Assembly (NCBI GenBank): GCA_963752815.1
Contig: CAVVZI010000021.1
Span: forward strand, 248,001 to 312,000
Length of the DNA stretch: 64,000 nt
Reading direction: 5' to 3'
From: Sva-07 sp963752815
GTDB lineage: Bacteria; Actinomycetota; Acidimicrobiia; Acidimicrobiales; Ilumatobacteraceae
Of the stretch, positions 53,983 to 63,572 are shown in pieces. The first letter of the stretch is position 1. Each line of letters starts with the position of its first letter. The position numbers and the translations under genes are program-made. Below the pieces are notes generated by a model. That model was given only the letters and a program-made list of their open reading frames with translations. It was not told the origin of the DNA and ran no database searches.

Positions 53983-54890
53983 TCCAGCTGGCCTGCCCGA
54001 AGTGTCGTGCGTTGCTCGACGCGCCGAACGACGCCAGACCGAACGATGAGGGCGTCACGTGCGACGGATGTGGCGAGCAGTATCCGGTGGTCGACGGGAT
54101 CCACCGGTTCCTGCCGACGTCTCGCTTGGCCCACTACGAGCCGTTCCTGCGCGACTACACCGCGGTCCGTCTGGCCGAAGGGCGGGGGACCACCGACGCC
54201 GAGTACTTCCGGCGGCTTCCAGAGCCGACGCCCGGTGGACCGATCGAGTGGCAGTGGGAGATCCGGCGACGCACCTGGGCGACGGTGCGCGACCGGGTGC
54301 TGTCGAAGTTGGGCGACGGTCTCGTGGTCGTCGACGTCGGTGCCGGTGTCGGGTGGTTGTCGAACCGTGTCCACGAGCTCGGTCACTTCCCGCACGCCGT
54401 CGATCTCACCGTCGATGACGACGACGGTCTCGGTGCGGCGCGCCACTACGGGCCGCCCTGGCCGCGGTATCAGGCCGAGATGGACGCGCTGCCGTTCGCC
54501 GACGCGCAGGCCGACGTCGTCGTGTTCAACGCCAGCCTGCACTACTCGACCGATTACGTGCGAACGATCGGCGAAGCGCGGCGCGTGCTCAAGCCGGGCG
54601 GACGGGTCGTGATCATGGACTCACCGATCTACGGTCGTGACGAGGCGGGCCGGCAGATGGTCGCCGAACGTCACGCCGACTTCGAGCGCCGCTTCGGCAC
54701 GCGCTCCGACAGCGTCGACTCGATCGAGTACCTGACCGACGCGATGCTCGCCGACATCGGTGCGCAGCTCGGGATGCGCTGGGAACGTCACCGCACCTGG
54801 TACGGATGGCAGTGGGCGCTGCGACCGTGGAAGGCGCGACTGCGCAGGAAGCGCCAGCCGAGCCGCTTCGTCGTCCTCGTCGGTCGCTAG
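53979..54890 (+). CDS. Methyltransferase with N-terminal zinc ribbon (Trm112-like)
   Basis: A 303-aa protein: four-cysteine ribbon (ACPKC and CDGCGEQYPVVDGI, residues about 5-45), then a class I methyltransferase (VVVDVGAGVGWLSNRVHELG, DALPFADAQADVVVFNASLHY, ARRVLKPGGRVVIMDSPIYG). It ends with a basic tail RLRRKRQPSRF. It overlaps the upstream methyltransferase by ATGA, so radical SAM, MT1 and MT2 form a coupled trio. Confidence 0.88.
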   Translation: MIQLACPKCRALLDAPNDARPNDEGVTCDGCGEQYPVVDGIHRFLPTSRLAHYEPFLRDYTAVRLAEGRGTTDAEYFRRLPEPTPGGPIEWQWEIRRRTWATVRDRVLSKLGDGLVVVDVGAGVGWLSNRVHELGHFPHAVDLTVDDDDGLGAARHYGPPWPRYQAEMDALPFADAQADVVVFNASLHYSTDYVRTIGEARRVLKPGGRVVIMDSPIYGRDEAGRQMVAERHADFERRFGTRSDSVDSIEYLTDAMLADIGAQLGMRWERHRTWYGWQWALRPWKARLRRKRQPSRFVVLVGR

Positions 54891-54908
54891 CGATCCTGCG
54901 GGACCCGC

Positions 54909-55763
54909 TCAGACGTCGATCGTGCCGTCGATCAAGGGGCGCACGGTGCCGGCCACCCAGACCTGGCCGTCGCCGTCCTGGCTGACGTACACGAGTCCGG
55001 CGCGACCGAGGGCGGAGCCCTGGCTGGCGACGTACGGTGAGCGGAGGCGGCCGGAGCCGATCAGCCACTGGCCGAGTGAGGCGTTGAGGCTGCCGGTCAC
55101 CGGGTCCTCCGCCGGCATGCCGTCCTTCGGGAAGAACGCCCGCACCTCGACATCGGCGGCTGCTTCCGCTGGCGCCGACTCGTCGCCGATCGGGCCGACG
55201 AGACCGACGAGGCCGACCTTGGTCGGGAGCCGGCGCGGGCGCGCCGCTCGGACGGCGTCGGCGGAGCGCAACAGCACGGCCATCCAGCCGGGGCCGTTGT
55301 CGACCCACTGTGAGTCCTCCACGTCGGATGGATCGAGTTGCATCGCGTCGATCACGTCGGCGACGACGTCCGCTTCGACCGGTCCGCTGCGCACGAGTGG
55401 CGGCGCCTCGAACGCGAGCCGGGCGCCGTCGTCGCGCACCGTGACCAGACCGGCACCACACTCCTGGACGGCGACGCCGGGTCGCTTCGAGACGCCACCG
55501 TTGGCGCGCCACACCCAGCACGTGCCGAGCGTGGGATGCCCGGCGAACGGGAGCTCGCCGAACGGCGTCCAGATGCGGACGCGGTAGTCGGCGGCGTCGG
55601 TCGTCGGCGGCAGCACGAATGTCGTCTCCGACAGGTTCGTCCAACGCGCGATCGTCGCCATCGTCTCGTCGCTGATCCCCTCGGCGTCGAGCACGACGGC
55701 GAGCGGATTGCCGAGAAACGGCGTCTTGCCGAACACGTCGACCTGAACGAAACGTCGAGACAT
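54909..55763 (-). CDS. PhzF-family isomerase/epimerase-like protein
   Basis: A 284-aa protein with the PhzF/diaminopimelate-epimerase double fold: FVQVDVFGKTPFLGNPLAVVLDAEG with the conserved catalytic Glu in NLSETTFVLPP, RIWTPFGELPFAGHPTLGT and GMPAEDPVTGSLNASLGQW. Function unknown in most members. It converges on the methyltransferase genes (18 bp) and diverges from the peroxidase gene. Confidence 0.88.
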   Translation of the reverse strand: MSRRFVQVDVFGKTPFLGNPLAVVLDAEGISDETMATIARWTNLSETTFVLPPTTDAADYRVRIWTPFGELPFAGHPTLGTCWVWRANGGVSKRPGVAVQECGAGLVTVRDDGARLAFEAPPLVRSGPVEADVVADVIDAMQLDPSDVEDSQWVDNGPGWMAVLLRSADAVRAARPRRLPTKVGLVGLVGPIGDESAPAEAAADVEVRAFFPKDGMPAEDPVTGSLNASLGQWLIGSGRLRSPYVASQGSALGRAGLVYVSQDGDGQVWVAGTVRPLIDGTIDV

Positions 55764-55827
55764 CCGCCGATTGTGGACCACGGCGGCCGGCTCGCTCAAC
55801 CCAATTTGTAGCCGTTGACCTGGTGTT

Positions 55828-55860
55828 CAAAGGTTTCTCAATGGTTCTTCACGGGTTCCT
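55828..55860 (-). promoter_or_regulatory. Three 11-bp direct repeats, SARP-operator-like
   Basis: On the minus strand three abutting units read GGAACCCGTGA, AGAACCATTGA and GAAACCTTTGA, an exact 11-bp period. The same GGAACCnTTGA consensus recurs six times at 63562-63627 beside the SARP gene. SARPs bind heptamer direct repeats with 11-bp spacing. Position: about 110 bp ahead of the peroxidase start. Confidence 0.75.
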
Positions 55861-55885
55861 GAAAGCCGCAGGACCCAAGGTGCGA

Positions 55886-55951
55886 TCACCGGTGAACTAG
55901 CGGTCACCGGTCAATAGCGGGTCACCGGTGACGACAGCAGTCACCCGGTGA
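55886..55951. promoter_or_regulatory. Array of four TCACCGGTGA palindromes, 18-19 bp apart
   Basis: TCACCGGTGA at 55886-55895 and 55922-55931, TCACCGGTCA at 55904-55913, and TCACCCGGTGA at 55941-55951, the last 18 bp ahead of the peroxidase start ATG 55970. Regular spacing indicates cooperative binding by a dimeric regulator, probably a repressor since it covers the region next to the start. Confidence 0.7.
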
Positions 55952-55969
55952 AATCAAGGGAGATCAACA

Positions 55970-58900
55970 ATGGGGCGGACAGGGCGGACCAAGCGGACGA
56001 ACGACGGCCACGCGCGGCCAAGGCGAGGATTGCTAGCGGGTCTACTCGCCGGCGCTCTCGGCCTGATGGCGGTGTTGACGGGACCGGGCAGTCCCGTGCC
56101 GATAGCGAGCGCGGCCGCCCCGGTCGGACAGGGGTTCAACCTGAACGCGTCCGACCTCAGGTTCATCCTGCAGCAGATCAAGATCGCCGAGAACCACGTC
56201 GCCACGACGACGGCGGCCAACGCGCCGTGTGGCGCGCTGCTCGGGCCGGCGCCCGACCAGATCCCGGCGAACGGCGTCGGGGTCACACTGCCGTGGGGCC
56301 TGCGCACCGTCGACGGCACCTGCAACAACCTGTTGAAGGACACCAGCATCGGCCTCGACCAGAACAAGTTCGGCGCGGCCGACCAGGTGTTCCCGCGTAG
56401 GTCACGTCCCAGCACAGTTCAAGCCGGGATACGCACCGACTACGGTCCGGCCGGTCCGCCCGTCCGGACCCCGAGCCGCGGCGCATCAGCAACCTGATCG
56501 TCGACCAGCGCCCATCGAACCCGGCGGCGGTCGAGGTGGCGGGTGACGATCTCGCGATCCCGAACGATGTCGAACTCGTGAACGGTTCGTACTTCATCCC
56601 CAACGTGGCGACCGACATCGGCCTGTCCGCGCCGTACAACTCGTGGTTCACTCTCTTCGGCCAGTTCTTCGACCACGGTCTCGACCTGGTCAACAAGGGC
56701 GGGGCAAGCACCGTCTTCGTGCCGCTCGACGCGGACGATCCGTTGCAGCCCACTGCCGCCGGGAACCCCGCCGTTCATGGTCCTCACCCGGGCGTCGCAC
56801 GTCGGCGACGAGGCGACCAACCAGACGACACCGTTCGTCGACCAGAGCCAGACCTACACGTCGCACCCGTCGCATCAGGTCTTCCTGCGCGACTACGACC
56901 TCGGGCGGGACGGCCGGTACTCACCGGTCGCCTGATCACCGGCAGCGCAGGAAGTCCGACGGCATGGCCGACTGGGCCGCGATCAAGCAGCAGGCGCTGA
57001 CGTGCTCGGCATCAGGTTGGTCGACACGGATGTCACCAACGTCCCGCTCGTCGCAGCCGACCTGTACGGGCACTTCATCCCCGATCCGGTCACCGGTTTC
57101 CCCCAGCTCGTGCTCGCCGGACGACACCCTCGTTTCCGACGACGAGCGCCTCGGCCGGAACCCGATCACGACCACCGGCACCAAGAAGACCGGACCATGC
57201 ATTCCTCGACGACATCGCCCACCACGCCAGTGCCGGGCCCGTCGCAGTCCAGGGCGTGGACCGGGCTCGCAGGCCCGCTCGCGGACGCCGTGGATCGCCC
57301 GACCCCAATCCGGGCTCACCCGACGACGACAGCGACGCGACGTACGACAACGAACTGCTCGACGCGCACTTCATCGCTGGTGACGGCCGGGTCAACGAGA
57401 ACATCGGCCTCACCACCGTGCACCACATCTTCCACTCCGAGCACAACCGCCTCGTCGGCGTGATCGACGGGATGCTGCACGACCCCACGCTCTTCACCGC
57501 CGCGGAACTCGCCGACTGGCAGGCAGTGATCGGCGACCGGGCGAACTGGAACTACACCGAGCGTCTGTTCCAGGCCGCCCGGTTCGGGACCGAGATGCAG
57601 TACCAGCACCTGGCGTTCGAGGAGTTCGTCCGCAAGGTGCAGCCGATGGTCAATCTGTTCGGCGAAGGTGGCACGGGCTATCACACCGAGATCAACCCGG
57701 CGATCCGCGCCGAGTTCGCCCACGCCGTGTACCGGTTCGGACACTCGATGCTGACCGAGACCGTCGACCGCACCGACCCGACCGGCGTCCAACGCAGCAA
57801 CATCGCTCTCCTCGACGCGTTCCTCAACCCGCCGTCATTCATCGACACTCCGGCAGAGACCCGCGGACGCGGCCGGCAACGTCGTCCGAGGCATGACACG
57901 CCAGGTCGGTAACGAGCTCGACGAGTTCGTGACCGGGGCGCTGCGGAATCGGCTCCTCGGCCTCCCGTTGGATCTTCCGGTGCTGAACATCGCACGCGCT
58001 CGCGACACCGGCGATCCCGAGCCTCAACGCGGCCCGGCGAGACTTCTACGCGGAGAGCAGCAACCCCGCTCTCGTGCCGTACACGAGCTGGGCGGACTTC
58101 GGCTTCAGCCTCAAGTCGGAACGGCGCCTCGCTGGTGAACTTCATCGCCGCCTACGGGACCACACGGCCATCCATCGAGGCGGCCGGCACAACGGCCCTG
58201 AGGCGAGCCGCAGCGCAGCACCTCCTGGAGATTGCGGGCGACGGCCGCGCCCGACGGCCAGGACGCCTTCGACTTCATCAACTCACCTGGGCCTTTAGCG
58301 TCACCGCCGAGCGGAATCACCACAACCGGTGTCGATGACATCGACCTGTGGATGGGCGGCCTCGCCGAGAAGCAGATGGTGTTCGGCGGGCTCCTCGGCC
58401 CGACGTTCAACTACGTCTTCGAGAATCAGATGGAGAACCTGCAGGACGGTGACCGGTTCTACTACCTGTCCCGCACCGCCGGCCTCAACATGCTCACCCA
58501 ACTCGAGGGCAACTCGTTCTCCGAGCTGATCATGCGCAACACCGACGTCGAAGCGTTGCCGGCGGACTCGTTCTCCCGGCCCGCATTCATCTTCGACATC
58601 AGGGCACAGAACGCTAGGGACCGATCATCGACGATCCGAAGACGCCGGAGGTCAACGAGGCCGCACGAGCTCGTCCGTACGCCCGATGGCACGATCCGCT
58701 ACAACGGACCCGAGCACGTCGTGTTCAACGGCCGAGACCTTGACCGCCGGACGACCAGATCCGGTCGAGTGAAGGCGACGACACACTGCGCGGCAACGGC
58801 GGCAACGATCGTCTCGAAGGCGGCGACGGTGTCGACCAACCTCATCGGCGGTCTCGGCGACGACTTCCTCACCGACCTGTTCGGCGACGACATCCTGAAG

Positions 58901-61664
58901 GGCGGCGACGGCAACGACTACCTGTCGTCCGGCCAGGGCTTCGGCGGCGACCTCAACCAGGGTGGCCGTGGTGACGACTTCATCGTCGGCGGCAACGACA
59001 TCACCGAGACGTTCGCCGGAGAAGGCAACGACTTCGTCTTCGCCGGCGACGCCGAGGACACCGTCTTCGGTGATGATGGTGACGACTGGATCGAAGGCGG
59101 CCTCGGACCGTTCAACCTGTTGCAGGGCGACAACGGCGCCCCGTTCCAGGACGATCCCAACGAACCCGGACACGACGTCCTGGACAGCGACGGCGGCGAG
59201 CAGGACTTCGACGCCGAAGGTGGCGACGACATCATGTTCCTCGGCGGCGGTATCCAGCGGGCGGAGGGCATGCTCGGCTTCGACTGGGTGAGCCATCGCG
59301 GCGACCCGTCGCCGGGCAACACCGACATGGGGTCACGGTCGCGGCATTGCCGTCGGTCGAGACGAACCGTGACCGCATGGACCGTGTCGAGGCCCTGTCC
59401 GGCTGGAACTTCAACGACATCCTCCGCGGCGACGACCGCACCATCGGTGCCGATCCGGAGACAGGTACTCGCAGGACACGAGTTCACCCCCGAGGGCATC
59501 GCCCGCATCAACGGGCTCGTGCCCTGCTCCCCGGCGCAACGTCGTTCACGGGTGGCAACATCATCCTCGGCGGTGCCGGCGCCGACATCATCGAGGGTCG
59601 CGGCGGTGACGACATGATCGACGGTGACCGGTGGTTCAATGCCGAACTGCAGGGTCGGGAACACGATGTACCCGGGCCTGACGACGGCACTGCGCTCGGC
59701 GGTGGCAGCGGGAACATCAACCCCGGGTCGATCAGCATCTTCCGCTCGATCGTCACCCCGGCGCCAGCCGCGACCGTCGACGTGGCGGTGTTCTCCGATG
59801 TCAGGAACAGCTATGTCGTCACGACGAACGCCAACGGCTCGGTCACGGTGAACCACAACGGTGGCACGGCCACCGACGGCGATCGACACGCTGTGGAACA
59901 TCGAGCGGCTCACGTTCACCGATCAGATCCGTCGAGCTGGCAGGGACCAACGTCGCTGCCACCGGCACGCCGGTCATCAACGACAACACGCCGACGGAGG
60001 ACCAGACGCTCACGGTGAACACGGCCGACCATCTCCGATCTCGACGGTCTCGGCCCCTTCACGATCACGTGGCAAGCGGACCTCGACGTGGACACTGGGT
60101 GGAGGTGCACGTCGGCCCCACGTTCACCCCGTCGGACGACCAGGTGGGTTCGCCGCTGCGGGTCGTTGCCAACTTCATCGACGGTGACGGTGTGCCCGAG
60201 CAGGTGATCGGTGCTGCAACCGAACCGGTGACCAATGTCAACGACGTCCCTGTGGGGCGCCGACGATCAGCAGCAACACCCCGAGCGTCAACGTGCCGCT
60301 GACGGTCGAGCACGAGCTCCATCGCTGACGACGACGGAAAGCCACCGGCGTTCGGCATCCAATGGTTCCGCGGCACCAGCCCGATCGCCGGGGCGAACAC
60401 GACGACGTACGTGCCGGTGAACGCGGACATCGGCCAGACGTTGCGGGTCATGGTCACCTACACCGACCTGCACGGCACGACGAGACGGTTGTCGCCGCCA
60501 CCACGGCGGTGATCGCAGCGCCGCCGCCGCCTCCGCCTCCGCCGCCTCCGCCTCTGCCGCCGCCACCTCCGCCTCCGCCCCCGCCTCCGTGGTGGAGCCG
60601 CCGTGCCGCCGCCGCCGGCGGTGCCGGCCGGACAAGTTCGTCGGTCTGTCGTCGCCGTCCCGAGTGCTCGACACTCGCAACACGGCGGCCGTGGTGCCGA
60701 CGGGTTCGATGACGACGGTCAACGTGACCTCTGCCGGTGTGCCGGCTGACGCGAAGGCGGTGTCGCTCAACGTCACGGTCACCGGGACCACCGGTGCCGG
60801 GTTCGTGACGGTGTTCCCGTGTGATGCGGCGCAGCCGGAGACGTCGAACCTGAACTTCGCTGGTGGTCAGACGATCGCCAACGCGGTGCTCGCCACGCCG
60901 AGCGCGGCGGGCACGATCTGTCTGTTCAACTCGATCGGCACCGAGCTGATCGTCGACATCGGCGGGTACCTGCCGGCCGGGTTCGCCTACGAGCGCCATC
61001 ATGCCGGTGCGGCTCCTCGACACCCGCAGTGGTGCGATGGTCCCGGCGGACACGGTCACCCGGTGCCCGTGACCGGGCGCAACGGGGTTGCCGCCGACGC
61101 GGTCGCCGTCGGCGCTCAACGTCACCGCCGTCACCGCCGGCGGCAACGGGTATGTCACGGTGTTCCCGTGTGGTGAGACGCAGCCGACGGCGTCGTCGTT
61201 GAACTTCGTCACCGGGCAGACGATCCCGGGAGCGGTGCTGGCCACGATCGGCGGCGGGGCGGTGTGCATCTTCAACAGTGCACCGACCCACCTGTTGGTC
61301 GATCTTGCCGGGTCGTTCGCAGCCGATGCCAACTACAGCGCCATGACACCGACACGGGTGCTCGACACCCGCCAACCGGGGTCGGTGAAGGTGCCGGCGG
61401 GCACCAGTCGTCGAGGTCCCCCTCGCCGCTGTGACCCCCGGAGCCGGGCGGTGGCGTTGACCGTGACAGCAGCGGAACCGGAGGCGATCGGGTATCTCAC
61501 CGTGTATCGCCTGCGGGACGCTGCCGAACGCATCGAACCTCAACTACGTGGCCGGGCAGGCGATCGCCAACACCGCGATCACCACGCTCAGCCCGACCGG
61601 GTCCATCTGCGTCTTCTCCTTTGCGACGACGCACCTGATCATCGATGTCAGTGGCGCCTTCTAG
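55970..61664 (+). pseudogene. Giant secreted animal-type heme peroxidase with RTX repeats and three C-terminal VLDTR domains; many frameshifts
   Basis: Product of about 1,890 aa if repaired. Signal peptide (GLLAGLLAGALGLMAVLTG...ASA); animal heme peroxidase domain (56.2-58.6 kb) with WFTLFGQFFDHGLD, TVHHIFHSEHNRLV and proximal-His region AHAVYRFGHSML; RTX calcium-binding nonapeptides (58.86-59.64 kb; GGDGNDYLSSG, GDDGDDWIEGG, GRGGDDMIDGD); Ig/cadherin-like domains (59.95-60.5 kb); a proline run; then three repeats of about 115 aa, each RVLDTR...LNVT...GYxTVFPC...NLN...VxxxG.ICxFN...LIVDxGG. Well over ten single-base frame changes break it. The ribosome site AAGGGAG supports ATG 55970. Expected to be exported and perhaps surface-anchored, oxidising halides or phenolics with peroxide. 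Confidence 0.8.
60519..60592 (+). repeat. Proline-codon microsatellite (CCG/CCT runs)
   Basis: About 24 consecutive CCN codons, mostly CCG and CCT, encode a polyproline hinge between the Ig-like region and the VLDTR domains. Prone to slippage; the reading frame around it is uncertain. Confidence 0.85.
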
Positions 61665-61673
61665 CGCAGGCTG

Positions 61674-61826
61674 ACGTTGGTCCGACACGAGCCGGTGAAG
61701 CGCCGTCAGCTTCTCCGGCTCGCGTCGGTCCGACACGGGCTGGGGAGCACCGTCCAAGTGCCCCGGCCCGCGTCGGTCCGACATGGGCCGGGGAAGCGGA
61801 GCCCGTTCGCTTCCCCGGCCCACGTC
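61674..61826. repeat. Three tandem ~48-bp units: conserved GTCGGTCCGACA box plus a hairpin with changing but preserved stem
   Basis: Box at 61677-61688 (TTGGTCCGACAC), 61722-61736 and 61770-61784 (GCGTCGGTCCGACAY). Each is followed by a GC-rich hairpin: 61689-61721 (13-bp stem, one mismatch), 61737-61769 (stem with G-T pair and small bulge) and 61785-61821 (perfect 14-bp stem, 9-nt loop). Stem sequences differ between units while pairing is kept. It lies between the peroxidase stop and the convergent kinase-like gene; no protein is encoded. Confidence 0.85.
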
Positions 61827-61853
61827 ATCGCCGGATTCCGGAAGTCGTCGCCG

Positions 61854-62537
61854 TCAGGGTTTCACGGCCCAGGTCGCGAACTCGCGCATGCGGGTCCGTT
61901 CCTCGGTTGACATGTTGCGATCGGAGAGCCGATGTTCGACGGCCGCGGGAATGGCTCTCCGAGCGGCGGCCTTGTCGACACGGCCGAGGAACGACCGGAG
62001 CATGATTCGTCGGCCGATCGGCAGGACGATTCGATCGATGCCGCTGGCCGGGGCCGTGGCGCAAGCGAACAGGACCCAGGTGTCCGCCACGTCGAAGGCC
62101 GGATCGCCCGCCGACGCGTTCGCCCAGTCGATGACCATCGGACCGTCGGCAGTCATCATCACGTTCATCGGATGCAGGTCGCGGTGGACCAACCGATCAC
62201 CGGGGAGTGGGGCGACCCGGATGCCGGGCGGAGCCGGAATGCGGTGGAGCCGGTCGTGGAGCTCTGCCAGCAGACGACCGCACCGTCGGAGGGGAAAGGG
62301 CGGCTTGCCGATCGCGTCCAGCATCGTCGGACCGTCGAGCCGGTCCATCACGAGATAGCCGTCACCCGCGTCGTCGACTTCCGGACACGGGTAGCCGTGA
62401 GATCGGACGTACCGCATGACTTCGGCCTCGGCGACGAGTGAGCGGCCGTCGCGGGCGACGCGGAGCACCTTGCCGGGACCGTGCTCGAAGATCTCGCTGT
62501 CACGACCTTCGGCGAGCTTCGGCCCGATCGGGTCCAT
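61854..62537 (-). CDS. Aminoglycoside phosphotransferase/choline kinase-family protein
   Basis: A 227-aa small kinase-like protein: glycine-poor N lobe ending KVLRVARDGRSLVAEAEVMRYVRSHG (Lys/Glu pair), VMDRLDGPTMLDAIG hinge, catalytic loop LVHRDLHPMNVM and metal Asp in MVIDWANASAGDPAFD. Substrate unknown; usually sugars, choline or antibiotics. It diverges from the SARP gene and faces the hairpin array at its 3' end. Confidence 0.87.
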   Translation of the reverse strand: MDPIGPKLAEGRDSEIFEHGPGKVLRVARDGRSLVAEAEVMRYVRSHGYPCPEVDDAGDGYLVMDRLDGPTMLDAIGKPPFPLRRCGRLLAELHDRLHRIPAPPGIRVAPLPGDRLVHRDLHPMNVMMTADGPMVIDWANASAGDPAFDVADTWVLFACATAPASGIDRIVLPIGRRIMLRSFLGRVDKAAARRAIPAAVEHRLSDRNMSTEERTRMREFATWAVKP

Positions 62538-62597
62538 GGCGACACATCATGGCGCGCGACGTGACCTGTCGAAGGACCGACGTGGCGCCCATGGCTT

Positions 62598-62639
62598 GTG
62601 CAACTTTTCTTGCACGTCTCGACCCCGCCGATGTATGTT
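62598..62639 (+). promoter_or_regulatory. Promoter and GTGCAA-N6-TTGCAC operator of the SARP gene
   Basis: TTGCAC (62610-62615), 18 bp, TATGTT (62634-62639) make a plausible promoter. Its -35 is the right arm of a perfect 6+6 bp dyad (62598-62603 and 62610-62615), so a regulator bound there would block it. The leader to ATG 62763 is about 120 nt. Confidence 0.5.
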
Positions 62640-62762
62640 TCACTTCGGGCGAAGGACTGTTCTGAGTGCGGCGGAATGCAACGCGTTGAGCGTGTGCGAA
62701 TCGTCGTCTCGCCAGAATGCGGGAAAGGGCGATGGATGCATGTAGCGCATTTGGGTCCGTTG

Positions 62763-63572
62763 ATGACACACGTGCATCTGTTGGGGCCGTTGATCGTGAG
62801 CACCGCGGAGCGAACGCTGCGCGGCCGAGACTTCGGCGGTCCGAAACCGCGCGCTGTGCTCGAGCTGCTGCTGCTGGCCCGGGGCAGCAGCGTCAGCAAG
62901 GACGTACTGGCCGACGCGCTGTGGGACGCGAAGCCTCCGAAGAACGTGTCTGGAACCATCGAGCAACACGTCAGTCTGCTGCGCCGCCGGCTGTCCGACG
63001 GGTCGAACGCGCCGAAGCGCGTGATCGTGACGGAAGCGCAGGCATATCGCCTCGACACGTCTGAGGTCTCTGTCGATCTCGATCGCTTCGACTCCCTCAT
63101 CGTGCGTGCAGAGCAGGCCAAGATTGCAGAACGCCGTGACCTGCTCGCCGACGCAGTCGCCCTTGTGGAGGGCGACCTGCTCGAGGACGAACCGTACGCG
63201 CCATGGGTGCAATGGGAACGCCACGTCTACCGGGGGCGAATCTCGCGCGCGTACATGGCGCTCGCCCACCTCAGCGTGATGATCGGCAACTACGTGTGCG
63301 CCGTCCGGTATGCCGAGGAGGCGCTGAGGTTCGCCCCGTACTCCGAGCATGCATTCCAGACGATCATGATCGCGAACGCCGCCCTCGGGCGCAGCGACCT
63401 GGCGCGTAGCGTGTACGCGGACTGTTGTGCTGCCGCGTCATCCCTCGACGTCAAACCCTCCGCGGAGGCGACCGACATCGCCGCCGCGATCGACGCCGGC
63501 AAACCGCCGGGCGAACTGATCGACCGGTACATCGCACCCTGGTGCGCCCATTCGGCCTTCGAGAAACCCTGA
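62763..63572 (+). CDS. SARP/AfsR-family transcriptional activator (OmpR-type winged helix plus BTAD)
   Basis: A 269-aa regulator. Winged helix (VHLLGPLIVSTAERTLRGRDFGGPKPRAVLELLLLARG... SGTIEQHVSLLRRRLSDG, residues 1-97), then the bacterial transcriptional activation domain (DLDRFDSLIVRAEQAK... LVEGDLLEDEPYAPWVQWER... YVCAVRYAEEALRFAPYSEHAF, about 105-250). SARPs are pathway-specific activators binding 11-bp-periodic direct repeats and recruiting RNA polymerase; six such repeats start at this gene's own stop codon. Several upstream in-frame ATGs exist. ATG 62763 matches the family start, and the preceding segment MHVAHLGPL looks like a duplicated copy of MTHVHLLGPL. Confidence 0.9.
   Translation: MTHVHLLGPLIVSTAERTLRGRDFGGPKPRAVLELLLLARGSSVSKDVLADALWDAKPPKNVSGTIEQHVSLLRRRLSDGSNAPKRVIVTEAQAYRLDTSEVSVDLDRFDSLIVRAEQAKIAERRDLLADAVALVEGDLLEDEPYAPWVQWERHVYRGRISRAYMALAHLSVMIGNYVCAVRYAEEALRFAPYSEHAFQTIMIANAALGRSDLARSVYADCCAAASSLDVKPSAEATDIAAAIDAGKPPGELIDRYIAPWCAHSAFEKP

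Noticed and set aside
53222..54890. Apparent fusion of two methyltransferases in one open frame
   Set aside because: Removing a single G near 53930 restores the natural end of the first protein and an ATGA overlap with the second, so the fusion is a frameshift artefact.
61674..61826. Hairpin units considered as a CRISPR array or integron attC sites
   Set aside because: Only three units, no constant-repeat/unique-spacer pattern of CRISPR length, no cas or integrase gene, and no attC core sites.
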